A stretch of 64,000 nucleotides of DNA from positions 1-64,000 of the forward strand of contig CANNBV010000005.1 in the NCBI GenBank assembly GCA_947502975.1. Direction: 5' to 3'. Source of the stretch: an uncultured Flavobacteriaceae bacterium. GTDB lineage: Bacteria > Bacteroidota > Bacteroidia > Flavobacteriales > Flavobacteriaceae. Numbering within the stretch: position 1 is the first letter of the stretch; every line of letters begins with the position of its first letter. The position numbers and the translations under genes were made by a program. Under the pieces are notes generated by a model that saw nothing but the letters and a program-made list of their open reading frames with translations, searched no databases and was not told the origin of the DNA. Positions 1 to 8,502 of the stretch are shown in pieces.

Positions 1-1
1 C

Positions 2-388
2 TTTTTACACGACAAGGAACTGGACGTATATCATGATTTAAAAGCTAATAAATATGAAACCAACTTATCGGCTGGTGAGCATTTACAGCGTTTTGAAATT
101 ACATTCTCTAAGGCGCAAACACTAAGTAATGATGATATTGAAGCAACTAGCGATATTGAAATCTTTTACACAAACGAAAAAGAAAGCATCATCATAAACA
201 ATCCTAAATCACAACATATCAATAGTATAGAAATGTTCAATATACTTGGACAATCACTTTTTAATTTGAGTTTAGATTCTAATCAACAAAATATTGAATA
301 TAAAGTTCCTAGAAATGTAACAGGAAATTACATTTTAAATATTGAAACTGAGCTAGGAAAAATATCTAAAAAAATAGTAATACAATAG
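2..388 (+). CDS. C-terminal part of a T9SS-sorted secreted protein (5' end outside window)
   Basis: An open frame enters from the left edge and ends at the TAG at 386-388, giving 128 residues with no start in the window. The last ~80 residues look like a Por-secretion-system type A sorting domain: a beta-rich module with the segment IEMFNILGQSLFNLSL, then a GNYILNIET strand and a basic end (KISKKIVIQ). In Bacteroidota this domain directs outer-membrane translocation by T9SS and is then cleaved off. The catalytic or binding part of the protein lies outside the window, so its function is unknown. A Rho-independent terminator follows within 40 bases. Confidence 0.75.
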   Translation, partial: FLHDKELDVYHDLKANKYETNLSAGEHLQRFEITFSKAQTLSNDDIEATSDIEIFYTNEKESIIINNPKSQHINSIEMFNILGQSLFNLSLDSNQQNIEYKVPRNVTGNYILNIETELGKISKKIVIQ

Positions 389-427
389 TTATTTGAGTTA
401 GTCACAATATCACAAATTTACTATTTC

Positions 428-460
428 AAGTCCTGAACTGACCTTCAGGACTTCTTTTTT
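428..460 (+). terminator. Rho-independent terminator of the T9SS-sorted protein gene
   Basis: AAGTCCTGAA (428-437) pairs perfectly with TTCAGGACTT (444-453) around a six-base loop and is followed by CTTTTTTAT on the plus strand. There is no T-run on the minus-strand side, so it serves the plus-strand gene. Its right arm contains the stop codon of the convergent hisS gene. Confidence 0.75.
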
Positions 461-1824
461 ATATTAGAAATCAGTACATCTAAAGCAACTTTCTCTTGTG
501 TACCCTGCTTCATATCTTTCAAAGTGTATGTATTAGAATCCATTTCCTGTTCACCTACCAAAACCACAAATGGAATATTACGTCTGTTGGCATGTGTCAT
601 CTGCTTTTTCATCTTAGCAGCATCTGGATATAATTCTGCATTTACACCATTTTCACGAAGTATTTTAATAGCTTTTAAGCTGAACAATGCTTCTTTATCC
701 CCAAAATTGATGAATAGCACCTCAACATTTTTAGAAACAGTCTCTGGAAACAGTCCCAATTCTTCAAGTACCAAATAAATACGGTCTAAACCAAAACTAA
801 TACCAACACCACTCATGTTTTTCATACCAAAGATACCCGTTAAATCATCATAACGACCACCACCACCAATGGAACCCATTTTTACACTTTCTGGAGCTGC
901 CACTTCAAATATGGCGCCTGTGTAATAATTTAGTCCGCGTGCCAATGTTACATCTAATTGCAATTTAGCAGTTTTTAAACCTAATTCTGAAATCGCAGCA
1001 TTAATAAACGCCAATTCATCAATGCCCTTTTTCCCTTCTTCAGAAGTTGATAAAATATCCTTTAAACTTTCTATTTGAGATTCAAAATCACCAGATAGAG
1101 AAAATAAAGGCTGTAATTTTTTAATACCAGATTGAGGAATACCTTTATCTAGCATTTCTTGCTTCACCTTCTGCTCTCCTATTTTATCTAATTTATCAAG
1201 TGCTACGGTAAAATCTATCAACTTATCTCTTGCACCAATAACCTCAGCAATTCCAGATAATATTTTACGGTTGTTTATTTTGATAGTAACGCCTTCTAAT
1301 TTTAACGCTGAAAATACATTATCATACAATTGAATAAACTCTACCTCTTGCCATAAAGAATCGCTTCCAACCACATCGGCATCACATTGATAAAACTCTC
1401 TAAAACGACCTCTAGCTGGCCTATCTGCCCTCCAAACTGGCTGAATCTGATAACGTTTGAATGGAAACTCAATATCATTTTGATGCTGAACTACGAAACG
1501 AGAAAAAGGCACAGTTAGATCATAGCGTAATGCCTTTTCTGAAATTTTTTGAGCTAATTTTTTTGACTCCTTTTTGTCATATACATCATTTTCAACCTTA
1601 CTCAAATAATCCCCAGAATTCAAAATCTTAAAAATCAAACGGTCACCTTCTTCCCCATATTTTCCCATTAAGGTTTCAGAGTTCTCAAAACTTGGGGTTT
1701 CTATAGGTTGAAACCCAAACGTATCAAAAATACCGCGAATGGTATTAAATATATAATTACGCTTAGCTACTTGCTCTGGATTAAAATCTCTTGTGCCTTT
1801 TGGTGTGCTTGGTTTTTGAGCCAT
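445..1824 (-). CDS. hisS: Histidyl-tRNA synthetase
   Basis: This 459-residue class II aminoacyl-tRNA synthetase charges tRNA-His with histidine in the cytoplasm. The N-terminus KGTRDFNPEQ is the usual HisS opening. The motif 2 region (RYQIQPVWRADRPARGRFREFYQCDADVVG), the histidine-specific motif LARGLNYYTGAIFEV and motif 3 (GGGGRYDDL, then GVGISFGLDRI) are all visible. The C-terminal ~90 residues form the anticodon-binding alpha/beta domain (VLFINFGDKEAL...). Length is normal for the family. It is monocistronic, convergent with the upstream T9SS gene, and its stop codon lies inside that gene's terminator. Confidence 0.97.
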   Translation of the reverse strand: MAQKPSTPKGTRDFNPEQVAKRNYIFNTIRGIFDTFGFQPIETPSFENSETLMGKYGEEGDRLIFKILNSGDYLSKVENDVYDKKESKKLAQKISEKALRYDLTVPFSRFVVQHQNDIEFPFKRYQIQPVWRADRPARGRFREFYQCDADVVGSDSLWQEVEFIQLYDNVFSALKLEGVTIKINNRKILSGIAEVIGARDKLIDFTVALDKLDKIGEQKVKQEMLDKGIPQSGIKKLQPLFSLSGDFESQIESLKDILSTSEEGKKGIDELAFINAAISELGLKTAKLQLDVTLARGLNYYTGAIFEVAAPESVKMGSIGGGGRYDDLTGIFGMKNMSGVGISFGLDRIYLVLEELGLFPETVSKNVEVLFINFGDKEALFSLKAIKILRENGVNAELYPDAAKMKKQMTHANRRNIPFVVLVGEQEMDSNTYTLKDMKQGTQEKVALDVLISNIKKKS

Positions 1825-1830
1825 AATAAC

Positions 1831-1942
1831 TTCCTGTGAACGCAGGAATTTCTTTTAAAGTTTGAATATAGATTCCGCATCAAGTGCGGAATGACAAAAA
1901 TAATGGTTTATATTGAAAATGGATTCCTGCCTACGCAGGAAT
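1831..1942. repeat. Cluster of three short REP-like palindromes
   Basis: Three hairpin-forming palindromes lie between hisS and the next gene: TTCCTG...CAGGAA at 1831-1848, ATTCCGCA/TGCGGAAT at 1872-1892 and ATTCCTGC/GCAGGAAT at 1923-1942. The last two share the same frame (ATTCC...GGAATGACA) but differ in the inner stem, with both sides changed together so pairing is kept. This is typical of dispersed repetitive extragenic palindromes. They have no T-run and do not look like terminators. Confidence 0.6.
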
Positions 1943-1949
1943 GACAGAA

Positions 1950-2420
1950 CTAATTAATTAAATCATAAAAATAACGATACAACTCACCTTTGGTAATTGA
2001 AGCTCCTTGTTCTATCATCTCGAACTTATCAAGGTTTTTGTCTTCTGTATAGTCTTTATCTGCCTGTAAAAATTCTACACTTTCATCCATCAAATTCTCC
2101 CGAAGCCAGTTGTAACCGTCTTTAGTAGTAATATCAATCGCATCGTTTTTTACATTTATCACAATAGCATGCATATTTCCTTCATCTAAATGAAATAAAT
2201 ACATATGTTGTGGCGCAAAATGTTCTAAATATTCAGCTTTATTTAACACACCTTCCCAAATTAAATCGCTAAATACATCCAGTTCCATTTCTGCCAAATC
2301 TGGTTTATTTGCTTTTAAATTAGTCCATTCCTCAGCAGTGATGGATTGTGTTGCCAAAAAGTTAATGAACTCTTTGTGTAATTCTTCAAACTGTTCTTTT
2401 GTAAGTCTTGAGTATTTCAT
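1950..2420 (-). CDS. DUF6495-like conserved protein
   Basis: A 156-residue acidic protein without signal peptide or membrane segment, so probably cytoplasmic. It opens with MKYSRLTKEQFEELHKEF and is mostly helical by composition, with a beta section near HMYLFHLDEGNMHAIVINV. I recognise it as a conserved flavobacterial protein of the DUF6495 type, from recall rather than a search. No catalytic motif is evident. It stands alone between the palindrome cluster and a phosphodiesterase gene, with about 60 bases to the latter, and may be co-transcribed with it. Function unknown. Confidence 0.6.
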   Translation of the reverse strand: MKYSRLTKEQFEELHKEFINFLATQSITAEEWTNLKANKPDLAEMELDVFSDLIWEGVLNKAEYLEHFAPQHMYLFHLDEGNMHAIVINVKNDAIDITTKDGYNWLRENLMDESVEFLQADKDYTEDKNLDKFEMIEQGASITKGELYRYFYDLIN

Positions 2421-2479
2421 GGCACATGTTCTCTTTTAAAATAAGAGATATTGTATTGTTATTTTGTAAAAATAAAACT

Positions 2480-3370
2480 TTAATTTTTGATGGCAGTAGC
2501 TACTGCAAACGGTCTATCTGTAGCAATAATATCTATACCTTTATCAATCCATTCCTTGTAAAGCGCATCACCCCTGGCTTCCGCTCTTTTATCTAAGTTT
2601 CCTAAAGTGCCTAGCATTGTTTTTATGCCGTAACTATGTAACTTATTGTACAATGAATCTGATGATAAACGTGTTCCTGTAAAAGCCAACATGTTTTGGG
2701 TTGGTATGCCAGAATGCAATAACCAATCAACTTCTTGATTGTTTCTAGCTGAAACTGATAAGAGTAATTCTGGAGCTACAGCATTAGCACGTTCCGCTTG
2801 TCTTAAATCATAAGTAATTATCACTGAAATATCTTCTGCGCCAACCTTCTTGATTTCATCGATAACCTCTTCAACTGCTACGCTTTTTTTAATGTCAATG
2901 GTTAAAACAACATCATTAGTTTTGGCCCATTCTAAAATATCTATAAATAAAGGAATTTTGAATTTCGTTTGATTTTCAAAATCGTCTTCTAAGTAAAATG
3001 TTTTTAACTCTTCAAAAGTGAAATTTGTGATATTACCCTCGCCTGTGGTAGTTCTGTCTAAAGCATTATCGTGCATCAACACTAAAATATCATCTTTAGT
3101 TTTGGCAACATCAATTTCATAAATTGCTTCTATACTATCATTGATGTATTGCAAGGTTTCTAAACAATTTTCTGGATAGTGCTTAATGCCTTTTCCGCCA
3201 CGATGCACACTAATTAATGGTTTATCATGACTATCGTATTTAAAACGTTCTAATAACGCAGAAGGCTTTATTTTACTCGACTCGAGATTTTCAACAGGAA
3301 TCGGAATATGAGACCCAACTCTCTTACATGAATAGCAAAAAATTGTAAGTAATAATAGTATCTTTTTCAT
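2480..3370 (-). CDS. Glycerophosphodiester phosphodiesterase family lipoprotein
   Basis: This 296-residue protein starts with a lipoprotein signal (MKKILLLLTIFCYSCKR, Cys15) and so is probably membrane-anchored in the periplasm. The GDPD TIM-barrel signatures are present: SVHRGG near residue 54 with the catalytic His, PENCLET, EIDVAKTKDDILVLMHD (Glu/Asp metal ligands and second catalytic His), LDRTTTGEG, and a late DIIATDRP. The family hydrolyses glycerophosphodiesters to glycerol-3-phosphate and an alcohol. The exact substrate cannot be told from sequence. The frame and motifs are complete. Confidence 0.88.
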   Translation of the reverse strand: MKKILLLLTIFCYSCKRVGSHIPIPVENLESSKIKPSALLERFKYDSHDKPLISVHRGGKGIKHYPENCLETLQYINDSIEAIYEIDVAKTKDDILVLMHDNALDRTTTGEGNITNFTFEELKTFYLEDDFENQTKFKIPLFIDILEWAKTNDVVLTIDIKKSVAVEEVIDEIKKVGAEDISVIITYDLRQAERANAVAPELLLSVSARNNQEVDWLLHSGIPTQNMLAFTGTRLSSDSLYNKLHSYGIKTMLGTLGNLDKRAEARGDALYKEWIDKGIDIIATDRPFAVATAIKN

Positions 3371-3447
3371 AAATACAAGATGAAAAGTGCTAAAAATGAA
3401 TGTTTTGACAAAAGTATAATATACACTCTACTTTAACTAATGTAAAG

Positions 3448-3468
3448 ATCCCGCTAAAAAAGCGGGAT
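3448..3468. repeat. Perfect short hairpin
   Basis: ATCCCGCT (3448-3455) and AGCGGGAT (3461-3468) pair around a five-A loop. It lies upstream of the phosphodiesterase start (3370) and beyond the rplI terminator. There is no T-run, so its role is unclear; it could be another dispersed palindrome. Confidence 0.45.
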
Positions 3469-3480
3469 TAGTTCGATTTG

Positions 3481-3517
3481 CAGTATTTAGTGCGCCCAAT
3501 CGGGCTTCTAAATACTG
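3481..3517. repeat. Long two-level inverted repeat
   Basis: CAGTATTTAG (3481-3490) pairs perfectly with CTAAATACTG (3508-3517), and a second inner stem GCCC/GGGC (3494-3497, 3502-3505) closes an AATC loop. It sits between the rplI terminator and the next gene. It lacks a T-run and may be an attenuating or dispersed repeat structure. Confidence 0.5.
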
Positions 3518-3523
3518 AATCTC

Positions 3524-3561
3524 ACTAAAAAAACCGTTTAGAGATTATCTCTAAACGGTTT
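3524..3561 (-). terminator. Terminator of the rpsF-rpsR-rplI operon
   Basis: Fourteen-base perfect arms (3531-3544 and 3548-3561) enclose a three-base loop. Read on the minus strand, the hairpin ends in a T-rich run (positions 3533 down to 3527). It starts 24 bases after the rplI stop codon, as expected for a Rho-independent terminator. Confidence 0.85.
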
Positions 3562-3584
3562 CAAATATATTGAGAATTTTGAAA

Positions 3585-4037
3585 TTATTTTGCTTGAGCT
3601 ATAACTTCAAATGGTAATTCTACAGATACTTCTCTATGTAAACGAATAGTAGCATTATACTTTCCTAAACGCTTTACATTTCCACCAGCAACAGAGATGA
3701 ATTTTTTATCAATCTCGTGTCCTTCTTTTTCTAAAGCAGCAGAGACATCTATATTATTTACTGAACCAAATAATTTATCTCCAGCACCAACTTTAGATGC
3801 TATTTTAATTTCTAATGCTTTTAGCGCTTCAGCTATTTTATTTGCATCATCAACTATTTTCTTTTCTTTAAAAGCTCTTTGCTTTAAGTTTTCTGCCAAT
3901 ACTTTTTTTGCAGAAGGCGTAGCTATAATAGCATGCCCTTGAGGAATTAAAAAATTTCTACCATAACCGTTCTTAACTGTTACAACATCGTCTTTAAATC
4001 CTAAATTTTCAACGTCTTGTTTTAATATAAGTTCCAT
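3585..4037 (-). CDS. rplI: 50S ribosomal protein L9
   Basis: This 150-residue protein begins MELILKQDVENLGFKDDVVTVKNGYGRNFLIPQG, the conserved rRNA-binding N-domain of L9 (including the GYGRNFLIPQG signature). A long connecting helix (residues ~40-75) and a C-terminal domain ending in VSVELPFEVIAQ follow. It is a component of the large ribosomal subunit. It is last in the rpsF-rpsR-rplI operon, 13 bases after rpsR, and is followed by a strong terminator. Confidence 0.97.
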   Translation of the reverse strand: MELILKQDVENLGFKDDVVTVKNGYGRNFLIPQGHAIIATPSAKKVLAENLKQRAFKEKKIVDDANKIAEALKALEIKIASKVGAGDKLFGSVNNIDVSAALEKEGHEIDKKFISVAGGNVKRLGKYNATIRLHREVSVELPFEVIAQAK

Positions 4038-4050
4038 TGTTATGACTGTT

Positions 4051-4347
4051 TTATTTTAATAAATCTGCTACGTATGGCATTAATGCTAAATGACGCGCTC
4101 TTTTTACAGCAACAGACACTTTACGTTGGTACTTTAATGATGTACCTGTTAAACGTCTTGGTAAAATTTTACCTTGCTCATTTACAAACTTTAATAAGAA
4201 ATCTGGATCTTTATAATCGATATATTTAATACCAGATTTTTTGAAACGACAATATTTCTTTTGTTTGTTAGTCTCTATGTTAAGCGGAGTTAAATACCTG
4301 ATTTCTCCGTCTTTTTTTGCTTTTGCTTGTTGATCTATTGATGCCAT
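4051..4347 (-). CDS. rpsR: 30S ribosomal protein S18
   Basis: This 98-residue protein carries the S18 core: [63 protein letters not shown]. The ~25-residue N-terminal extension is common in Bacteroidota. It binds 16S rRNA next to S6 on the small-subunit platform. It is the middle gene of the operon, two bases after rpsF, which suggests translational coupling. Confidence 0.97.
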   Translation of the reverse strand: MASIDQQAKAKKDGEIRYLTPLNIETNKQKKYCRFKKSGIKYIDYKDPDFLLKFVNEQGKILPRRLTGTSLKYQRKVSVAVKRARHLALMPYVADLLK

Positions 4348-4349
4348 AA

Positions 4350-4688
4350 TTAAGCTTTTACTTTAAGTTTTTCTCTTCTTCTTTCAGCCCAAGCCACAGC
4401 GTGCTTGTCTAATGATACGGTTAAGTAACGCATAAAACGCTCATCACGTCTAAACTCAACTTCCAAAGGCTCAATGGCTTCTCCAGTAACTTGGTACTCA
4501 AATAAGTGATAAAAACCACTTTTTTTGTTCTGAATAGGGTAAGCTAATTTTTTTAGCCCCCAATCTTCTTTCGATATCATCTTAGCACCTTTAGAAACGA
4601 GAAAATCTTCGTATTTCTTTACTGTTTCCTTTATCTGATCGTCAGATAAAACGGGATTTAAGATGAAAACAGTTTCATAATGATTCAT
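4350..4688 (-). CDS. rpsF: 30S ribosomal protein S6
   Basis: This 112-residue protein starts [30 protein letters not shown] and contains [24 protein letters not shown] and [17 protein letters not shown], all diagnostic of S6. S6 forms a heterodimer with S18 on the platform of the small subunit. It is first in the three-gene ribosomal operon and divergent from the LytTR regulator at 4889, with a 200-base AT-rich intergenic space that should hold both promoters. Confidence 0.97.
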   Translation of the reverse strand: MNHYETVFILNPVLSDDQIKETVKKYEDFLVSKGAKMISKEDWGLKKLAYPIQNKKSGFYHLFEYQVTGEAIEPLEVEFRRDERFMRYLTVSLDKHAVAWAERRREKLKVKA

Positions 4689-4888
4689 AAAAATCTATTT
4701 TATTGTTAAAAATTGGCTGCAAAAATAACCATTTTTTACTATATTACAACACTTTCCCAGCATTTAATTATTAGCACAATAAAAATGTTAATATTATGTT
4801 AAATTCAACAGTTTACCGATGATTTTTGGTTTTTAGCGGAATTTATCGTACTATTGTCGATATCTTAACCGAAATAATATAAAATGTT

Positions 4889-5584
4889 ATGACTTTAAAC
4901 TGTGTAGTAGTAGACGATTCAGCGATACAACGTCTCTCTATTGTTAAGTTAGTTGAAAATCATCCCTCACTAAACTTAATAGCGGAGTACAGTAGCGCTC
5001 TCGAAACAAAAAATGGTTTAAATACGCATCAAGTAGACTTAATCTTTTTAGACATTGAAATGCCAGTGCTAAATGGATTTGAACTTTTAGACGTATTAAA
5101 CAAGAAACCCCAAATTATCTTTGTAACCGGTAAAACCGAATATGCTTTCAAAGCATTTAATTACGATGCTACCGATTATTTACACAAACCAATTACCAAA
5201 GAACGCTTTAACACATCTGTTGAAAAAGCTCTTGAACAACATAAATTAACGCTTGATTTTCATGAAGAAGAAGGTGAACACATTTTTGTAAAGAGTAACC
5301 TTAAAAAACGTAAAGTATATATTAAGGATATTAAGTGGATTGAAGCTCTTGGTGATTATGTAAAATTAGTTACAGAAGAAACAAGCTTGGTAGTATTATC
5401 TACAATGAAAGCTTTTGAGGCAGAATTGCCAGAAAACAAATTTTTAAGAATCCATAAATCTTATATTGTAAATCTTGATAAAATTGACAGATTTAACAGT
5501 AAAAATGTGGAAGTTGGTGCTTACGAAATACCGTTAAGTAGAAACAAGAAGACACAATTGGTAGATGCGTTAAATAATATTTAA
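4889..5584 (+). CDS. LytTR-family response regulator
   Basis: This 231-residue two-domain regulator has an N-terminal receiver (residues 1-120) with the acidic pocket VVVDD, the phospho-acceptor Asp55 in LIFLDIEMP, and KP in DYLHKPITKER. A C-terminal LytTR DNA-binding domain (~135-231) follows, with the signatures IKWIEALGDYVKL, MKAFEAELPENKFLRIHKSYIVNLDKI and VGAYEIPLSRNKK. Phosphorylation would control DNA binding. No sensor kinase is adjacent, so the partner is encoded elsewhere. It is divergent from rpsF and convergent with priA (18 bases between the ends). Confidence 0.93.
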   Translation: MTLNCVVVDDSAIQRLSIVKLVENHPSLNLIAEYSSALETKNGLNTHQVDLIFLDIEMPVLNGFELLDVLNKKPQIIFVTGKTEYAFKAFNYDATDYLHKPITKERFNTSVEKALEQHKLTLDFHEEEGEHIFVKSNLKKRKVYIKDIKWIEALGDYVKLVTEETSLVVLSTMKAFEAELPENKFLRIHKSYIVNLDKIDRFNSKNVEVGAYEIPLSRNKKTQLVDALNNI

Positions 5585-5602
5585 TTTCACCTTTTAACTA
5601 AA

Positions 5603-8053
5603 TTAGAAGTTATCGACATTTAAAATTATTTTAACCGACCGAAAATCTTTTATACTATAGAAGCTATTATTTATTTTAATGATAGCTTCTTTTGTTTTTG
5701 ATAAAGATTGTTTCTTAGGAATTTTTATCAAGATATTTTTATAAAACTGATTTCTTATTCTCGACACCGGTGGCGATTCTGGCCCCAAAACGTTATCCGC
5801 AAATACTTGTCGTAATGATTTTCCCAACCAAATAGAAGCCTGCTCTACCCTATTATAATCTTTATGTTTTAAAGTGATTTTTATTTGCTTATACACTGGT
5901 GGGTATTTGTAATTAAAACGCTCATCCATTTGCTCTTTAAACATAGCTTCATAATTGTTGGACGACACTTGTTGTAAAATATTATGATACGGATTATATG
6001 TTTGTACTAAAACTTTTCCTCGTTTATCTGTTCTTCCAGCCCTACCAGATACTTGTAAAATGAGCTGAAAACTGCGTTCATGTGCCCTAAAGTCTGGAAA
6101 ATTCAACATATTATCAGCATTCATAACACCTACTAATTTCACGTTTCTAAAATCAAGACCTTTAGTTAGCATTTGTGTACCTACCAAAATATCAATTTCC
6201 TGTTGCTCTAAAGCAGTGATTATTTTTTCGTACCCATATTTTCCTCGTGTAGTATCTAAATCCATACGCGCAACATTGTGCTCTGGGAATAATATTTTTA
6301 CTTCCTCTTCAATTTGTTCTGTACCAAACCCTTTATTATCTAATTCTGGGCTTCCACAAGCACTACATGTTTTATGCATAGCAGTGTTGTAACCACAATA
6401 ATGGCAACGTAGTTGATTTCTATATTGATGATACGTTAAACTCACATCACAATTAGGACATTGTGGTGCATGTCCGCATGTATTACATTCTATAATTGGG
6501 GAAAATCCCCTACGGTTTTGAAACAATATAATTTGATGTCCTTCTGCTAGTGTTTCGGTCATTTCTTCAATTAATCGATCACTAAAATGACCTTTCATTA
6601 ATTTGCGCTTGTGTTTATCTTTAATGTCTACCAACTCAATTTCTGGCATCAGTACATTATTATAACGATACTTTAACTCTACGAAACCATAGCGCTGTTG
6701 CTGTGCATTAAAATAACTCTCTAAACTAGGCGTTGCAGAACCTAAAAGTGTTTTAGCATTATGCATATGCGCCAAAACTATAGCTGCATCTCTCGCATGA
6801 TACCTCGGTGCAGGATCAAATTGTTTAAACGATTGTTCGTGCTCTTCATCGACGATAATCAAGCCTAGGTTATTATAGGGTAGCAATACCGAAGAACGTG
6901 CCCCAAGCACAATTTGGGCTTTTTGTGAATTATTCAACACATTATTCCATACCTCAACACGTTCGTTTGATGAATATTTAGAGTGAAATATCGCCACCTT
7001 TTCACCAAAATAATTTTGTAATCTACTTACCAATTGTGTTGTTAATGCTATCTCTGGTAGTAAATACAATACTTGTTTTCCACTTTCTAAAACTTCATCG
7101 ATCAACTTCACATAAATTTCAGTTTTTCCAGAGGAAGTTACGCCGTGTAGTAATGTCGTATGATGTGTTTCAAATTCAGATTTTATTTCTGAAAGGGCTT
7201 TTGCTTGATGCTCATTTAACACTTTTAAAGCCGCATTCGTTTCACCGGAATACTCTACTCTATCCGTTTGAATATGATATTCATCTAAAACCCCTTTATC
7301 TATTAAGGTTTTTATGATTGATGATGACGCTTCACTTTCAGAAATTAGTTCTGAAACTTTAATCGGTTTTTTGAGTTTAGATGACAGCATAAACAAGGTC
7401 ATAATGACATGACGCTGTTTTGGTGCCCTACCTAAATCTTCAAGCAATTGTTGTAGTGCTTCTTCTGAAGTGTAATTTGAAGCTAACTTAACATAACGTA
7501 CCAACTTAGGTTTATACTTTTCAAAAACTTCTTCTTGAACTGAAATCGCATTTTTATCAATCAACCGCTTAATTACTGGTAATACACTTTTCTTATCCAA
7601 AATACTCATCACATCTTGGACTTTTAAAGACGATTGATGATGTAGTGCTTCATACACCAAAAACTCATCATCTTTTAAATCTTCGTCATTTAGCTGCGAT
7701 GTTGTTTTCGTAAGTATGGTTTCACTTTCAAGAATAAATGCATTTGGTAAAGCAGCACGCATTACATCGCCTAATGTACACATGTAATAACTTGCTATCC
7801 ATTCCCAAAACTTCAATTGTTTTTCAGTAACTAGAGGTGCTTCATCTAAAATTTGATGAATATCCTTAGCTTCATAAACTAAAGGCTTTTCATTATGAAT
7901 ATTATAAACTATTCCTGTGTATATTTTTGATCTTCCAAATGGCACTGAAACACGCATTCCAGGTTTTAAAAAATCAGCTTCTGCAGAAGTTATACTATAA
8001 GTAAATAGTTTCTGAAGCGGAATTGGTAATATAACATTTATGAAGTTTGACAA
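5603..8053 (-). CDS. priA: Primosomal replication-restart helicase PriA
   Basis: This 816-residue 3'-5' DNA helicase loads the replisome at stalled forks. The N-terminal DNA-binding domain (1-~110) is followed by a Walker A motif (GVTSSGKTEIY, ~residue 303), a DEEH Walker B (LIIVDEEHEQSFKQ), helicase motifs LLGSATPSLE and ILVGTQMLTKGLDF, and QVSGRAGR. Between the helicase lobes lies the zinc-binding insertion with eight cysteines in CxxC pairs (CNTCGHAPQCPNCD...CHYCGY...CSACGS). Length is normal. The start codon lies 20 bases from the stop of the DUF2147 gene, so the two may form one minus-strand transcript. Confidence 0.96.
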   Translation of the reverse strand: MSNFINVILPIPLQKLFTYSITSAEADFLKPGMRVSVPFGRSKIYTGIVYNIHNEKPLVYEAKDIHQILDEAPLVTEKQLKFWEWIASYYMCTLGDVMRAALPNAFILESETILTKTTSQLNDEDLKDDEFLVYEALHHQSSLKVQDVMSILDKKSVLPVIKRLIDKNAISVQEEVFEKYKPKLVRYVKLASNYTSEEALQQLLEDLGRAPKQRHVIMTLFMLSSKLKKPIKVSELISESEASSSIIKTLIDKGVLDEYHIQTDRVEYSGETNAALKVLNEHQAKALSEIKSEFETHHTTLLHGVTSSGKTEIYVKLIDEVLESGKQVLYLLPEIALTTQLVSRLQNYFGEKVAIFHSKYSSNERVEVWNNVLNNSQKAQIVLGARSSVLLPYNNLGLIIVDEEHEQSFKQFDPAPRYHARDAAIVLAHMHNAKTLLGSATPSLESYFNAQQQRYGFVELKYRYNNVLMPEIELVDIKDKHKRKLMKGHFSDRLIEEMTETLAEGHQIILFQNRRGFSPIIECNTCGHAPQCPNCDVSLTYHQYRNQLRCHYCGYNTAMHKTCSACGSPELDNKGFGTEQIEEEVKILFPEHNVARMDLDTTRGKYGYEKIITALEQQEIDILVGTQMLTKGLDFRNVKLVGVMNADNMLNFPDFRAHERSFQLILQVSGRAGRTDKRGKVLVQTYNPYHNILQQVSSNNYEAMFKEQMDERFNYKYPPVYKQIKITLKHKDYNRVEQASIWLGKSLRQVFADNVLGPESPPVSRIRNQFYKNILIKIPKKQSLSKTKEAIIKINNSFYSIKDFRSVKIILNVDNF

Positions 8054-8073
8054 ACTTAGTGTCTTTGTTTAAA

Positions 8074-8502
8074 TTAGTCTTGAATGCGCTCCCAATATTG
8101 AGTAGCATAGAAAAAAGCAACATAACCTCTTACTAACAGCAAATTATCATTGCCTTGTTCTAAACCTAATTTACATTTATACTTTTTCCCTTTTTGCGGG
8201 TCGAATATGGTGCCACCTTCGTAATAGCGGCCGTCTTTCTTCAAATCTCTTATCAAAACAAACCCTAAAATAGGTTTTCCTTTATCATCACCTTCACATT
8301 TATTACAAATGGCATTTTTTCGATCAGGATTTAAAATTTCCACTATTTTTCCATATACTTTTCCATTTTCTTCATAAATCTCAACTATAGATTTTGCCTC
8401 TCCTGTTTCATCATCAATAGTTTTCCATTTACCAAAAATATCTTGGCTGTAGCAAAAGAAATTCATCATACATACCAATAAAACTAAAACACTATTTTTC
8501 AT
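8074..8502 (-). CDS. DUF2147 secreted protein
   Basis: This 142-residue protein has a cleavable signal peptide (MKNSVLVLLVCMMNFFCYSQ) followed by the DUF2147 pattern: DIFGKWKTIDDETGEAKSIVEIYEENGKVYGKIVEI, a CNKC pair, KPILGFVLIRDLKKDGRYYEGGTIFDPQKGKKYKCKL and a final aromatic strand. The family is a small periplasmic beta-barrel fold of unknown biochemical role. The start overlaps the end of the yihY-type gene by 11 bases, implying translational coupling. Confidence 0.88.
   Translation of the reverse strand: MKNSVLVLLVCMMNFFCYSQDIFGKWKTIDDETGEAKSIVEIYEENGKVYGKIVEILNPDRKNAICNKCEGDDKGKPILGFVLIRDLKKDGRYYEGGTIFDPQKGKKYKCKLGLEQGNDNLLLVRGYVAFFYATQYWERIQD

Noticed and set aside
524-778. Open frame of 84 codons antisense to hisS, and similar antisense frames over rplI, priA, relA/spoT, SusC and SusD
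   Set aside because: They lie fully inside genes with strong family matches, have atypical composition (Ser/Phe/Leu-rich mirror translations) and show no domain.
1831-1942. Palindrome cluster as a CRISPR array
   Set aside because: Only three dissimilar palindromes with irregular spacing; no uniform repeats or spacers and no cas genes.
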